This document shows, one piece after another, positions 1-9,181 of a stretch of 64,000 nucleotides of DNA; position 1 is the stretch's first letter, and each line of letters begins with the position of its first letter. This stretch comes from Denitratisoma sp. GTDB lineage: Bacteria; Pseudomonadota; Gammaproteobacteria; Burkholderiales; Rhodocyclaceae. Both the position numbers and the translations under genes were made by a program. The notes under the pieces are model-generated. The model searched no databases, was not told the DNA's origin, and saw only the letters and a list, made by a program, of their open reading frames with translations. Location of the stretch: positions 736,948-800,947 of the forward strand of contig JAVSMO010000001.1 in assembly GCA_032027165.1 (NCBI GenBank). Direction: 5' to 3'.

Positions 1-1236
1 GGCGCTCTCGGCCGAGAGCTGGCGATCGTCCGAGGCGGAGATCACGGCGATGCCGGCGCCGACGCTGGCGAGGTTCTGCAAACCCGAGGAGATGCGGTTG
101 GGCTGGACGTCGCCCAGCGCACGCCGCGCCACGTCGAAGGTGGCGCCGACGCCGCCGGAATGGCAGGCGTCGGCCAGCACCACCACGCGCCGCGCCTTGA
201 TGAAGCGCTTCAGTGCCGTCTCCACGTCCCACATCGGAAAGCCCGTCGACGCGATGGCGTCGTAGCGCGTGTCGTAGGGCAGCAGGTAGAGGTTCTGCGG
301 CGTGTCGGGCGAGTCCGGCGAACCGTGGCCGGCGAAGTAGATCACCACCACGTCCTCCTCGATGGTCTGGCGCAGCCAGGTGTACAGCGCCTCCTTGATG
401 GCGGCGGCGGTGGCGTCGCGGTCGAGCAGCAGCTTCACGCGCGAGGGCGCATAGCGGCCGCCCGTCGGCGACACCAGCCAGTCGTGCAGGGCGCGGGCGT
501 CCTTGGCGGCATAGCGCAGGGCGGGGATGCGGCTGTCGGCATAGGCCGAGACGCCGATCACCACCGCCCAGTGCTGGGTGCTGGCCGAAGACAGGGGCGG
601 CAGGGGCGCGGCGGGCGCCGCCGCGCCGTTCTGGCGAGCGGATGCCGGGGGTGCCGCGGCTATGGGAGGGGCAGGAGGCGCCGGCGGCGCGGCGAGGGCG
701 ACCTTCGCCGTGACGGTGCCGGAATTGTCGTTGGTGAGGCCCTTCGGGTCGTTGCTGCGCAGGTAGAGGGTACCGTCGCGCTCGGCCTCGAACTCGAGCG
801 ATTCGCCGATGGCGAAAGGCCGTCCGTCCTGGCCGATCTTGCCGAGCAGGGTGCCGATCTGGTGCTGCGGCAGGATGAAGGGCGGGATGAAGGAGAAGCA
901 CAGCGGCGTGTTCGATCCCACCCCGCTCGGGCCGGAGCGTTGGCAGAAGCCGCCCATGTGCCATTCGCCGCTGGCGGTGATGCGGTACTTGACGCCCTTG
1001 CGCAGGCGCACGCCGGAACTGGTCCACTCGTTCTTGGCCGGCAGGGTCGCCGTCACCGCCTCGGCGCCGGACTCGGCAATGTCTTTCGGCGGCTCCGCCG
1101 ATTCGACATGATCGGGAATCTCCGGCTGCTTCGGCAGGCCGAATTGATCCGTGTCCTGGGCGAGCGCCGCGCCGCACAGGGCGAACGCCGCCAGCAGGGC
1201 AAGGGAGAAGGATCGGCAAATGCGGGCGGATGGCAT
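1..1236 (-). CDS. Secreted caspase-like (peptidase C14) protein, 3' end outside window
   Basis: The reading frame starts at the ATG at 1236 and runs off the left edge, so 412 residues are visible. It opens with a signal peptide (about residues 1-24, ending ALAQ). A small beta-type domain follows (about 45-145), then a Pro/Ala-rich linker, then a caspase-like fold beginning near HWAVVIGVSAYAD. The catalytic dyad is present: His304 in YFAGHGS and Cys358 in DACHSGG. The family comprises cysteine peptidases (metacaspase/paracaspase-like) or their relatives. Export to the periplasm or envelope is inferred from the signal peptide. The domain before the linker resembles PA-IL-like carbohydrate-binding modules only loosely, which is a guess. 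The substrate is unknown. The C-terminal part, which often carries a second module, cannot be seen. Confidence 0.85.
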   Translation of the reverse strand, partial: MPSARICRSFSLALLAAFALCGAALAQDTDQFGLPKQPEIPDHVESAEPPKDIAESGAEAVTATLPAKNEWTSSGVRLRKGVKYRITASGEWHMGGFCQRSGPSGVGSNTPLCFSFIPPFILPQHQIGTLLGKIGQDGRPFAIGESLEFEAERDGTLYLRSNDPKGLTNDNSGTVTAKVALAAPPAPPAPPIAAAPPASARQNGAAAPAAPLPPLSSASTQHWAVVIGVSAYADSRIPALRYAAKDARALHDWLVSPTGGRYAPSRVKLLLDRDATAAAIKEALYTWLRQTIEEDVVVIYFAGHGSPDSPDTPQNLYLLPYDTRYDAIASTGFPMWDVETALKRFIKARRVVVLADACHSGGVGATFDVARRALGDVQPNRISSGLQNLASVGAGIAVISASDDRQLSAESA

Positions 1237-1247
1237 GGCGGTGCGGA

Positions 1248-1275
1248 TTGATCGGGCTTGATTTTGAATTATAGT
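1248..1275 (+). promoter_or_regulatory. Promoter of the ykgJ-like gene (leaderless type)
   Basis: TTGATC (1248-1253) is followed by a 16-base spacer and TATAGT (1270-1275). The ATG of the next gene lies 8 bases after the -10 box, where transcription would be expected to begin. No Shine-Dalgarno sequence precedes the ATG. The mRNA is therefore predicted to be leaderless or nearly so. Confidence 0.5.
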
Positions 1276-1283
1276 CCCGACCG

Positions 1284-1598
1284 ATGACGAACCCCTGCAC
1301 CGCCTGCGGCGCCTGCTGCGCCGCCTACCGCGTCGACTTCCACCGCCTCGACCTCGACACCGCGCCGGGCGGCGCCGTGCCGGCAGGACTGACTTTTCCG
1401 CTGACGGCGAACCTGGTGCGGATGCGCGGCAGCGACGACTTTCCGCCGCGCTGCGTGGCGCTCGAGGGTGAGATCGGCCGCTCGGTGCGATGCGGAATCT
1501 ATGAACGCCGGCCGGGGCCCTGCCAGGAATTGGAGCCCGGCTCGGACGCCTGCAACCGGGCGCGGCGAAAACACGGCCTGCCGCCGCTGGCGTATTGA
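1284..1598 (+). CDS. YkgJ-family Cys-cluster (zinc/iron-chelating) protein
   Basis: This 104-residue protein begins with the hallmark CTACGACC cluster (residues 4-11) and has further cysteines in PPRCVAL, VRCGIYERRPGPC and DAC. These fit the YkgJ family, proposed to bind Zn or an iron-sulphur centre. The physiological role of the family is poorly known. The ATG sits 8 bases after a good -10 box and has no ribosome binding site. The gene converges on the downstream diguanylate cyclase, and the two stop codons lie inside the 10-base palindrome TGAGCGCTCA (1596-1605). One copy of the bipartite 25-base repeat lies inside the coding sequence. Confidence 0.85.
   Translation: MTNPCTACGACCAAYRVDFHRLDLDTAPGGAVPAGLTFPLTANLVRMRGSDDFPPRCVALEGEIGRSVRCGIYERRPGPCQELEPGSDACNRARRKHGLPPLAY
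1372..1396 (+). repeat. Bipartite interspersed repeat, copy 1
   Basis: GCGCCGT (1372-1378), an 8-base spacer, then GACTGACTTT (1387-1396). It lies in the sense direction inside the ykgJ-like coding region. It shares both arms and the exact spacing with five other copies in the window. Confidence 0.75.
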
Positions 1599-1602
1599 GC
1601 GC

Positions 1603-2751
<1,149 letters not shown>

Positions 2752-2815
2752 TGTTGTTGCCGGAAAGGCTCCGGCATGAGCGAGCCGCCGTTCATTCTAT
2801 AGAATCCCTCCTGCC

Positions 2816-3913
2816 ATGTCCCCGCCCCCTCCCGCCGACCTGCTCATCCTCTTCGGCGCCTGCGACCGCCACAACCTCGGCGACCTGCTGTTCCCGCACC
2901 TCGCCGAAGCGTTGCTGGCGCCGCGCGGAGTCGTCGTCGCCGGGCTGGCGGCGCGCGACCTGACGCCGTTCGGCGGCCACCGCGTGCGCGCCATCGGCGA
3001 GGTGTTGCGCGAGTTTCCCGATGCACCGGTGATCCACGCCGGCGGCGAGTTGTTCGCCTGCGACGCCTGGGAGGCGGCGGTGATGCTGCTGCCGCCGGAG
3101 CAGGCGCCGGGCGTGATCGCGCAGTACGACGGCAGGCCGCAGCGTTTCGACTGGGCGCGGCGCACCCTCGGACTGTGGGACTACGCCCCCTACTGCCTGG
3201 GAAAAAGTCAGTCCCCGCGAGACGGCGCGCGGATCTTCCTCGGCGTCGGCGGCGTCGATCTCGACCGGCGCGATCCAGCCTTGCGCGGGGAGGTGCTGGG
3301 CAAGCTGCGCGCGGCGGCCTGGGTCGGCGTGCGCGACCGCCTGACTTTGGCGCATCTGTCCGCCGCCGGCATTGCGGCGACGCCGATGCCAGACCCGGCG
3401 GTGCTGACGGCGGAGTTGTTCGGCGCGCGCATCCGCGCGCGGGCGGAGGCTGGAGAAGCCGCCATCCTGCGCGCGGCTTTTCCGCGGGGCTATCTGGCCG
3501 TGCAGTTCGCCGCTTCGCTCGGCGACGACGCCACGCTGGCATGCGTCGTCGGCGGGCTGGCGCGGGAAGCGGCGGGCCGGGGCATCGTCTTCTTCCGCGC
3601 CGGCGCCGCGCCCTGGCACGACGATCTCGAGGTCTATCGGCGGGCGGCGGCGCGGCTGCCCGGTGCGCGGCTGTTCGAATCCCTCGACATCTGGGACACC
3701 TGCGCCCTGATCGCCGCGAGCGCGGGTTTCGCCGGCAGCAGCCTGCACGGCCGCATCGTGGCGGAAGCCTTCGGCGTGCCGGTCCTGGAGGAGATCGTGC
3801 CGGTCGGGCAGAAGGTGGCGGCTTGGCGCGAGACCTGGGCCGGGCGCGACACGGTCGGGGCTTTCCGCGCGGCCTGGGCGGTCATGCTTAAATCGGTCTT
3901 TGGGAATACATAA
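2816..3913 (+). CDS. Polysaccharide pyruvyl transferase family protein
   Basis: A 365-residue cytosolic protein. The N-terminus (LFGACDRHNLGDLLFPHLAEALL) and the C-terminal block (IAASAGFAGSSLHGRIVAEAFGVPVL) match the GT-B-like polysaccharide pyruvyl transferase family (CsaB/WcaK type), in which the SxLHG motif is conserved. Family members add ketal pyruvate to cell-surface sugars, or act as related glycan-modifying enzymes. No glycan operon surrounds it here, so the acceptor is unknown. No clear Shine-Dalgarno precedes the ATG. The palindrome ATTCTATAGAAT (2794-2805) probably provides its -10 region. An antisense copy of the bipartite repeat lies inside the gene at 3204-3228. Confidence 0.8.
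   Translation: MSPPPPADLLILFGACDRHNLGDLLFPHLAEALLAPRGVVVAGLAARDLTPFGGHRVRAIGEVLREFPDAPVIHAGGELFACDAWEAAVMLLPPEQAPGVIAQYDGRPQRFDWARRTLGLWDYAPYCLGKSQSPRDGARIFLGVGGVDLDRRDPALRGEVLGKLRAAAWVGVRDRLTLAHLSAAGIAATPMPDPAVLTAELFGARIRARAEAGEAAILRAAFPRGYLAVQFAASLGDDATLACVVGGLAREAAGRGIVFFRAGAAPWHDDLEVYRRAAARLPGARLFESLDIWDTCALIAASAGFAGSSLHGRIVAEAFGVPVLEEIVPVGQKVAAWRETWAGRDTVGAFRAAWAVMLKSVFGNT
3204..3228 (-). repeat. Bipartite interspersed repeat, copy 2
   Basis: On the minus strand this reads GCGCCGT (3228-3222), an 8-base spacer and GACTGACTTT (3213-3204). It lies antisense inside the pyruvyl-transferase-like gene. A weaker copy (TCGGCGT-N8-GCCTGACTTT) lies on the plus strand at 3325-3349. Confidence 0.75.
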
Positions 3914-3962
3914 AAACCCTGAATGCTGCGGTGTGCCTTGATGGGATAGACTCGCACGCGAT

Positions 3963-3985
3963 ACGGGCCGCCGGCCCGTTTTTTT
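3963..3985 (+). terminator. Intrinsic terminator between the pyruvyl-transferase-like gene and pyc
   Basis: ACGGGCCG and CGGCCCGT form a GC-rich hairpin (3963-3979) followed immediately by seven T residues (3979-3985). It can end transcription of the upstream gene. Only 22 bases separate the T-run from the pyc ATG, so it could also act on transcripts entering pyc. Confidence 0.7.
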
Positions 3986-4007
3986 CGCCCGTCGTCTTAG
4001 TTTAGCC

Positions 4008-7000
4008 ATGAAGAAAATCCGCAGCCTCCTCGTCGCCAACCGCAGCGAAATCGCCATCCGCGTCATGCGCGCGGCCTCGGAAATGGGCATCCGCACGGTG
4101 GCCATCTATTCGAACGAGGACCGCTTCGCGCTGCACCGCTTCAAGGCGGACGAATCCTATCTGGTCGGCACCGGCAAGAAGCCGATCCAGGCCTACCTCG
4201 ACATCGACGACATCATCCGCGTCGCCAAGGAAGCCCATGTCGACGCCATTCACCCCGGCTACGGCTTTCTTTCCGAGAACCCGGACTTCGCCGAGGCGTG
4301 TGCCGCGGCCGGCATCGTCTTCATCGGCCCGAAGCCGGAAGTGATGCGCCTGCTCGGCAACAAGGTGTCGGCGCGCGAACTGGCGGAGAAGGCCGGCGTG
4401 CCGGTGGTGCCGGCGACCGGCGCGCTGCCGCAGGACCTCCCCGGCGCGCAGAAACTGGCGGCGGCGGTCGGCTATCCCCTCATGCTCAAGGCGAGCTGGG
4501 GCGGCGGCGGGCGCGGCATGCGGGTGGTGGAGACCGAGGCCGACCTCGGCCCGGCAATGGAGGTCGCCCGGCGCGAGGCCAAGGCCGCCTTCGGCAACGA
4601 CGAGGTCTATCTCGAGAAGCTGGTGCGCCGCGCGCGCCACGTCGAGGTGCAGGTGATCGGCGACACCCACGGCAACCTGGTGCACGCCTACGAGCGCGAC
4701 TGCTCGGTGCAGCGGCGCAACCAGAAAGTGGTGGAACGCGCGCCGGCGCCCTACCTGGAGGAGTCGCGCCGCGCAGAGCTGTGCGCCGCCGCCCTCAAGC
4801 TCGCCCGCGCCGCGCACTACACCCACGCCGGCACCGTCGAGTTCCTCATGGATGCCGACACCAACGATTTCTACTTCATCGAGGTGAACCCGCGCATCCA
4901 GGTCGAGCATACCGTCACCGAGGAGGTGACCGGGGTCGACATCGTCAAGGCGCAGATCCGCATCTCCGAGGGTGCGCGGATCGGTGACGCCGATGCCTAC
5001 GTGCCGCGCCAGGAAGACATAAAACTGCACGGCCATGCCCTGCAGTGCCGCGTCACCACCGAGGACCCGGAGAACGGCTTCACGCCCGACTACGGCCGCA
5101 TCAGCGTGTACCGCAGTGCGGCCGGCTTCGGCCTGCGCCTGGACGGCGGCACGGCCTACGGCGGCGCGGTGATCACGCCGTACTACGACTCGCTGCTGGT
5201 GAAGGTGACGGCCTGGGGCCACACGCCCGACGAGGCCATCGCCCGCATGGACCGGGCGCTGCGCGAGTTCCGCATCCGCGGCGTGGCGAGCAACCTGCAG
5301 TTCCTCGAGAACGTCATCGACCATCCGCTGTTCCGCTCGGGCGAGTGCACCACGCGCTTCATCGACACCACGCCGGAGCTGTTCACCTTCCAGCGCCGGC
5401 GCGACCGCGGCAGCAAGCTGCTGAAGTTCCTCGGCGAGGTGGCGGTGAACGGCAATCCGGAGATGAAGGGCCGGGCCTTGCCGCATCTGCCCTTGTCGAA
5501 ACCCCTCAAGCCGCGCTGCGACCTGACGCAGGCGCCGCCGCCCGGCACGCGCGACCGCCTCAAGCAGATGGGCCCGGAGAAGTTCGCCGAGTGGATGAAG
5601 AACGAATCGCGCGTGCTGCTCACCGACACGACGATGCGCGACGCCCACCAGTCGCTCTTCGCCACGCGCATGCGCACGCACGACATGCTGGAGATCGCGC
5701 CGCACTACGCGCGCATGCTGCCGGACCTGTTTTCGCTGGAGTGCTGGGGCGGGGCGACCTTCGACGTGGCGCTGCGCTTCCTCAAGGAGGACCCCTGGGC
5801 GCGCCTGGCGCAATTGCGCGCGGCGATTCCCAACGTGCTGTTCCAGATGCTGCTGCGCGCCTCGAATGCGGTCGGCTACACCAACTATTCCGACAACGTC
5901 GTGCGCTACTTCGTGCAGCAGGCGGCCAAGGAGGGCGTGGACGTCTTCCGCGTCTTCGACTCGCTCAACTGGGTGGACAACATGCGCGTGGCGATGGACG
6001 CGGTGCGCGAGAGCGGCGCCCTGTGCGAGGCGGCGATCTGCTACACCGGCGACCTCTTCGACCCGGCGCGGCCGAAGTACGACCTGAAGTACTACGTCGG
6101 CCTGGCCAAGCAGCTGGAAAAGGCCGGCGCCCACATCCTCGGCATCAAGGACATGGCCGGCGTCTGCCGCCCGCGCGCGGCGCGCGAGCTGGTGCGGGCC
6201 CTCAAGCAGGAGGTCGGCCTGCCCATCCACTTCCACACCCACGACACCAGCGGCATCAGCGCGGCGAGCGTGCTGGCGGCGGTGGACGCGGGCGTCGACG
6301 CCGTCGACGGCGCACTCGATGCCATGAGCGGGCTCACCTCGCAGCCCAACCTCGGCTCGATCGCCGCGGCCTTGCAGGGCGCGCCGCGCGACCCCGGCGT
6401 GGACCTCGACGCCATGCAGGCGATCTCGCTCTACTGGGAGGGCGTGCGCCGCAGCTACGCGCCCTTCGAGGCGGACATCCGTTCCGGCACCGCCGACGTC
6501 TACCGCCACGAAATGCCCGGCGGCCAGTACACCAACCTGCGCGAACAGGCCCGCGCCATGGGCCTCGAGCACCGTTGGGCCGAGGTGTCGAAGGCCTACG
6601 CCGAGGTGAACCTGCTGTTCGGCGACATCGTCAAGGTGACGCCGACCTCCAAGGTGGTCGGCGACATGGCGCTGTTCATGGTCGCCAACGACCTGACGCC
6701 CGAACAGGTGAAAGACCCCGATCGCGAGGTCGCCTTCCCCGAGTCGGTGGTCTCGCTGATGAAGGGTGAATTGGGCTACCCGCCCGACGGCTTCCCGGCC
6801 GAACTGCAGAAGAAGGTGCTGCGCGGCGAGAAGCCGCTGCCGGGCCGCGCCGGCGACTTCCTGCCGGCGGTGGACCTCGAGGCCAAGCGCGCCGAGGCGG
6901 AGGCGGCGGTGAACCGCAAGGTGAGCGACACCGACCTCGCCTCCTACCTCATGTACCCGAAGGTGTTCAAGGACTACGCCGCGCACCGCAGCCACTTCGG

Positions 7001-7451
7001 CGACGTCTCGGTGCTGCCCACCCCCGCCTTCTTCTACGGCCTGCGCGAGCGCGAGGAGATCGCCGTCGAGATCGACCGCGGCAAGACCCTCATCGTCAGC
7101 CAGCAGGGCATGAGCGGGCCGGACGAGGAGGGCCACGTCAAGGTCGCCTTCGAGCTGAACGGCCAGCCGCGCACCGCGCGCATCGCCAAGGCCGGCATGG
7201 CGGCGCTGAAGCAGCATCCGCGCGCCGAGGAAGGCAACGCGCGCCACGTCGGCGCGCCGATGCCCGGCACGGTGGTCACCGTTGCCGTGCAGGCCGGGCA
7301 GAAGGTGGCCAAGGGCGACCCGCTGGTGTCGATCGAGGCGATGAAGATGGAGTCCATGCTGGCCGCCGAGCGCGACGGCGTGGTGGCCGCCATCCACGTC
7401 AAGCCGGGCGAGGCGGTGAACGCCAAGGACCTGCTGCTCGAGTACGCCTGA
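4008..7451 (+). CDS. pyc: Pyruvate carboxylase (single chain)
   Basis: A full-length 1147-residue, biotin-dependent enzyme making oxaloacetate from pyruvate, HCO3- and ATP, so it replenishes the TCA cycle. Domains in order: biotin carboxylase (about 1-450, starting LVANRSEIAIRVMRA, with the ATP-grasp region around GGGGRGMRVV); carboxyltransferase (about 540-800, starting LLTDTTMRDAHQSLFATRMR); the tetramerisation/PYC_OADA region; and a C-terminal biotinyl domain with the carrier lysine in EAMKMES near residue 1113. The fused alpha4 form differs from the two-subunit PycA/PycB form. The gene stands alone, just after an intrinsic terminator. No clear ribosome binding site or upstream promoter was identified. 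Confidence 0.97.
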   Translation: MKKIRSLLVANRSEIAIRVMRAASEMGIRTVAIYSNEDRFALHRFKADESYLVGTGKKPIQAYLDIDDIIRVAKEAHVDAIHPGYGFLSENPDFAEACAAAGIVFIGPKPEVMRLLGNKVSARELAEKAGVPVVPATGALPQDLPGAQKLAAAVGYPLMLKASWGGGGRGMRVVETEADLGPAMEVARREAKAAFGNDEVYLEKLVRRARHVEVQVIGDTHGNLVHAYERDCSVQRRNQKVVERAPAPYLEESRRAELCAAALKLARAAHYTHAGTVEFLMDADTNDFYFIEVNPRIQVEHTVTEEVTGVDIVKAQIRISEGARIGDADAYVPRQEDIKLHGHALQCRVTTEDPENGFTPDYGRISVYRSAAGFGLRLDGGTAYGGAVITPYYDSLLVKVTAWGHTPDEAIARMDRALREFRIRGVASNLQFLENVIDHPLFRSGECTTRFIDTTPELFTFQRRRDRGSKLLKFLGEVAVNGNPEMKGRALPHLPLSKPLKPRCDLTQAPPPGTRDRLKQMGPEKFAEWMKNESRVLLTDTTMRDAHQSLFATRMRTHDMLEIAPHYARMLPDLFSLECWGGATFDVALRFLKEDPWARLAQLRAAIPNVLFQMLLRASNAVGYTNYSDNVVRYFVQQAAKEGVDVFRVFDSLNWVDNMRVAMDAVRESGALCEAAICYTGDLFDPARPKYDLKYYVGLAKQLEKAGAHILGIKDMAGVCRPRAARELVRALKQEVGLPIHFHTHDTSGISAASVLAAVDAGVDAVDGALDAMSGLTSQPNLGSIAAALQGAPRDPGVDLDAMQAISLYWEGVRRSYAPFEADIRSGTADVYRHEMPGGQYTNLREQARAMGLEHRWAEVSKAYAEVNLLFGDIVKVTPTSKVVGDMALFMVANDLTPEQVKDPDREVAFPESVVSLMKGELGYPPDGFPAELQKKVLRGEKPLPGRAGDFLPAVDLEAKRAEAEAAVNRKVSDTDLASYLMYPKVFKDYAAHRSHFGDVSVLPTPAFFYGLREREEIAVEIDRGKTLIVSQQGMSGPDEEGHVKVAFELNGQPRTARIAKAGMAALKQHPRAEEGNARHVGAPMPGTVVTVAVQAGQKVAKGDPLVSIEAMKMESMLAAERDGVVAAIHVKPGEAVNAKDLLLEYA

Positions 7452-7490
7452 GGCCGCTTCGCCGAGACGGCAGGCCGGACCGGGATGGCT

Positions 7491-7496
7491 TAAAAT
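7491..7496 (+). promoter_or_regulatory. -10 box of the 7503 diguanylate cyclase gene (leaderless type)
   Basis: TAAAAT lies 6 bases before the ATG at 7503, so transcription should begin at or next to the start codon. No Shine-Dalgarno is present and no convincing -35 box is seen. The same arrangement precedes zapE and ppx. Confidence 0.4.
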
Positions 7497-7502
7497 TCCG
7501 CC

Positions 7503-8954
7503 ATGGCTCATCCACGCATATTCGACCGCCGCAGCTTGCTGGCGCTGCTGGCGCTGCTGCTGTTCGCCGGTTTCTTCACTACCACCCTGATCGGCTACTT
7601 CGTCTCGAAGGAGGCCATCCGCGACGCCATCATCGAGCAGGACCTGCCGCTCACCTCGAGCAACATCTATTCGGAGATCCAGAAGGATCTGGTGCGGCCG
7701 GTGCTGATCTCTTCGACCATGGCGCACGACACCTTCCTGCGCGACTGGGTGCTGCGCGGCGAGAGGAATGTCGGCGAGATGTCGCGCTACCTGATGGAGG
7801 TGCGGCGCCGCTACGGCGCCTTCAGCAGCTTCTTCGTCTCGGAGAAGAGCGGCCTCTACTACACCGGAGAGGGCGTCCTCAAGCGGGTCCGGCCCGACGA
7901 GCCGCGCGACGCCTGGTACTACCGCGTGCGCGGGATGAAGGAGGACTACGAGATCAACGTCGATCCGGACATGGCGAACGCCGACGCCCTGACCATCTTC
8001 ATCAACTACCGCGTCTTCGACTTCAAGGGCGACTACCTAGGCGCCACCGGCATCGGCCTGACGGTCGATGCCGTCAGCCGGCTCATCGCCGAATACCAGG
8101 AGCGCTTCCGGCGCACCATCTATTTCGTCGATGCGCAGGGGCGCGTCGTCCAGCTCGGCGCCGGCCGCGCCGGCCGGGGCGCCGACCTGCATGCCGCGCC
8201 CGGCCTCGGGCCGCTCATCGACGGCATCCTGCGAGAACCGCGCGGCTCGCGCCAGTTCGAGGCCGGCGGCGACAGCCACATCCTGCACTTCAACTACCTG
8301 CCGGAGCTGAAGTGGTACCTCTTCGTCGAGCAGAACGAGTCGGCCGCCCTGGCCGGCATCCGCCGCACGCTGTTCGTCAACCTGTCCATCAGCCTGGCGG
8401 TGACGCTGGTGGTGGTGTTCCTCACCCATCTCGCCCTGGCCCGCTATCAGAGCCGCCTCGAGGAGATGGCCTCGACCGACAAGCTGACGGGACTGCTCAA
8501 CCGCCACGCCTTCGCCATCCTCGCCGTCAAGCTGCTGGCCGAGCATCGCCGCGAGCCGAGGCCGATCGCCGTGCTGCTGGCCGACATCGACCGCTTCAAG
8601 GAGATCAACGACCGCCATGGCCACCTGGCGGGGGATGCGGTGCTGGAGGCCGTGGCCCAGGTGCTGCAGCGGCGGCTGCGCGCCTCCGACCTCGCCGTGC
8701 GCTGGGGCGGCGAGGAGTTCCTGCTCCTGCTCAAGGGCTGCGAGCTCGACGAGGCGCGCCGCATCGCCGAGGACCTGCGCCAGGCCGTCGCCGCATCGCC
8801 CGTCGCCGCGGACAAGCTGGCGATTCCCGTGACGATCAGCGTCGGCGTCAGCCAGTTCGACGGCAAGGAATCGATGGATCGCCTGATCGGCCGCGCCGAC
8901 GAGGCGCTGTATGCCGCCAAGCATGGCGGACGCAACCGGGTGGATGTGGCCTAG
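7503..8954 (+). CDS. dCache-type sensor diguanylate cyclase (GGDEF)
   Basis: A 483-residue protein. A transmembrane helix (about 13-35) leads into a periplasmic sensor of roughly 250 residues with features of dCache domains (the DAWYYRVRGMKEDYEINVDPD stretch). A second transmembrane helix (about 288-310) connects to a C-terminal GGDEF domain (about 322-483). The active signature is RWGGEEF, preceded by DKLTGLLNRHAF. It should convert an extracytoplasmic cue into c-di-GMP. The ligand is not predictable from sequence. The start is supported by a -10 box placed for leaderless transcription. Confidence 0.92.
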   Translation: MAHPRIFDRRSLLALLALLLFAGFFTTTLIGYFVSKEAIRDAIIEQDLPLTSSNIYSEIQKDLVRPVLISSTMAHDTFLRDWVLRGERNVGEMSRYLMEVRRRYGAFSSFFVSEKSGLYYTGEGVLKRVRPDEPRDAWYYRVRGMKEDYEINVDPDMANADALTIFINYRVFDFKGDYLGATGIGLTVDAVSRLIAEYQERFRRTIYFVDAQGRVVQLGAGRAGRGADLHAAPGLGPLIDGILREPRGSRQFEAGGDSHILHFNYLPELKWYLFVEQNESAALAGIRRTLFVNLSISLAVTLVVVFLTHLALARYQSRLEEMASTDKLTGLLNRHAFAILAVKLLAEHRREPRPIAVLLADIDRFKEINDRHGHLAGDAVLEAVAQVLQRRLRASDLAVRWGGEEFLLLLKGCELDEARRIAEDLRQAVAASPVAADKLAIPVTISVGVSQFDGKESMDRLIGRADEALYAAKHGGRNRVDVA

Positions 8955-8970
8955 GCTTCGAGGCGCGTCC

Positions 8971-8995
8971 GCGCCGTCCCGCCGGGACTGACTTT
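8971..8995 (+). repeat. Bipartite interspersed repeat, copy 3
   Basis: GCGCCGT (8971-8977), spacer CCCGCCGG, GACTGACTTT (8986-8995), lying between genes. The spacer is identical to that of copy 5 at 21002-21026. In both, the junction forms an inverted repeat GTCCC-GCC-GGGAC. Confidence 0.8.
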
Positions 8996-9036
8996 CGCAG
9001 GGGGCGGCGGCAGGATTTGCCGCCGGCGGCTTGCGA

Positions 9037-9081
9037 CGGGCGGCAAGCCTTGCAGGCCGTCCGCCCCCGCCGTTTTTCTTT
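9037..9081 (+). terminator. Probable intrinsic terminator after the 7503 diguanylate cyclase gene
   Basis: GGGCG-GCAAG pairs with CTTGC and, across a bulge, with CGCCC to give an imperfect hairpin (9038-9066). A T-rich run (TTTTTCTTT) follows at 9073-9081. The bulge makes it weaker than a textbook case. The rest of the 8955-9181 gap holds only repeat copy 3 and the ribosome binding site of the next gene. Confidence 0.4.
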
Positions 9082-9181
9082 CTGCTTGAAAATCAATGCG
9101 CCAGCGATGCTGGCCGGGATCTTGCTGTGAAAGCTTCGCATGCCCACGATCGGGCGCGAACATCAGGCAGGAGGACGGATC

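Noticed and set aside
2794-2805. ATTCTATAGAAT palindrome as a regulator site
   Set aside because: It is short and coincides with likely -10 sequences of two divergent genes, so a promoter explanation is sufficient.
4002-7727. A minus-strand open frame of about 1240 codons across pyc
   Set aside because: It is the antisense shadow of a certain gene in GC-rich DNA. Its translation is low in complexity and rich in Arg, Ala, His and Gly, and matches nothing.
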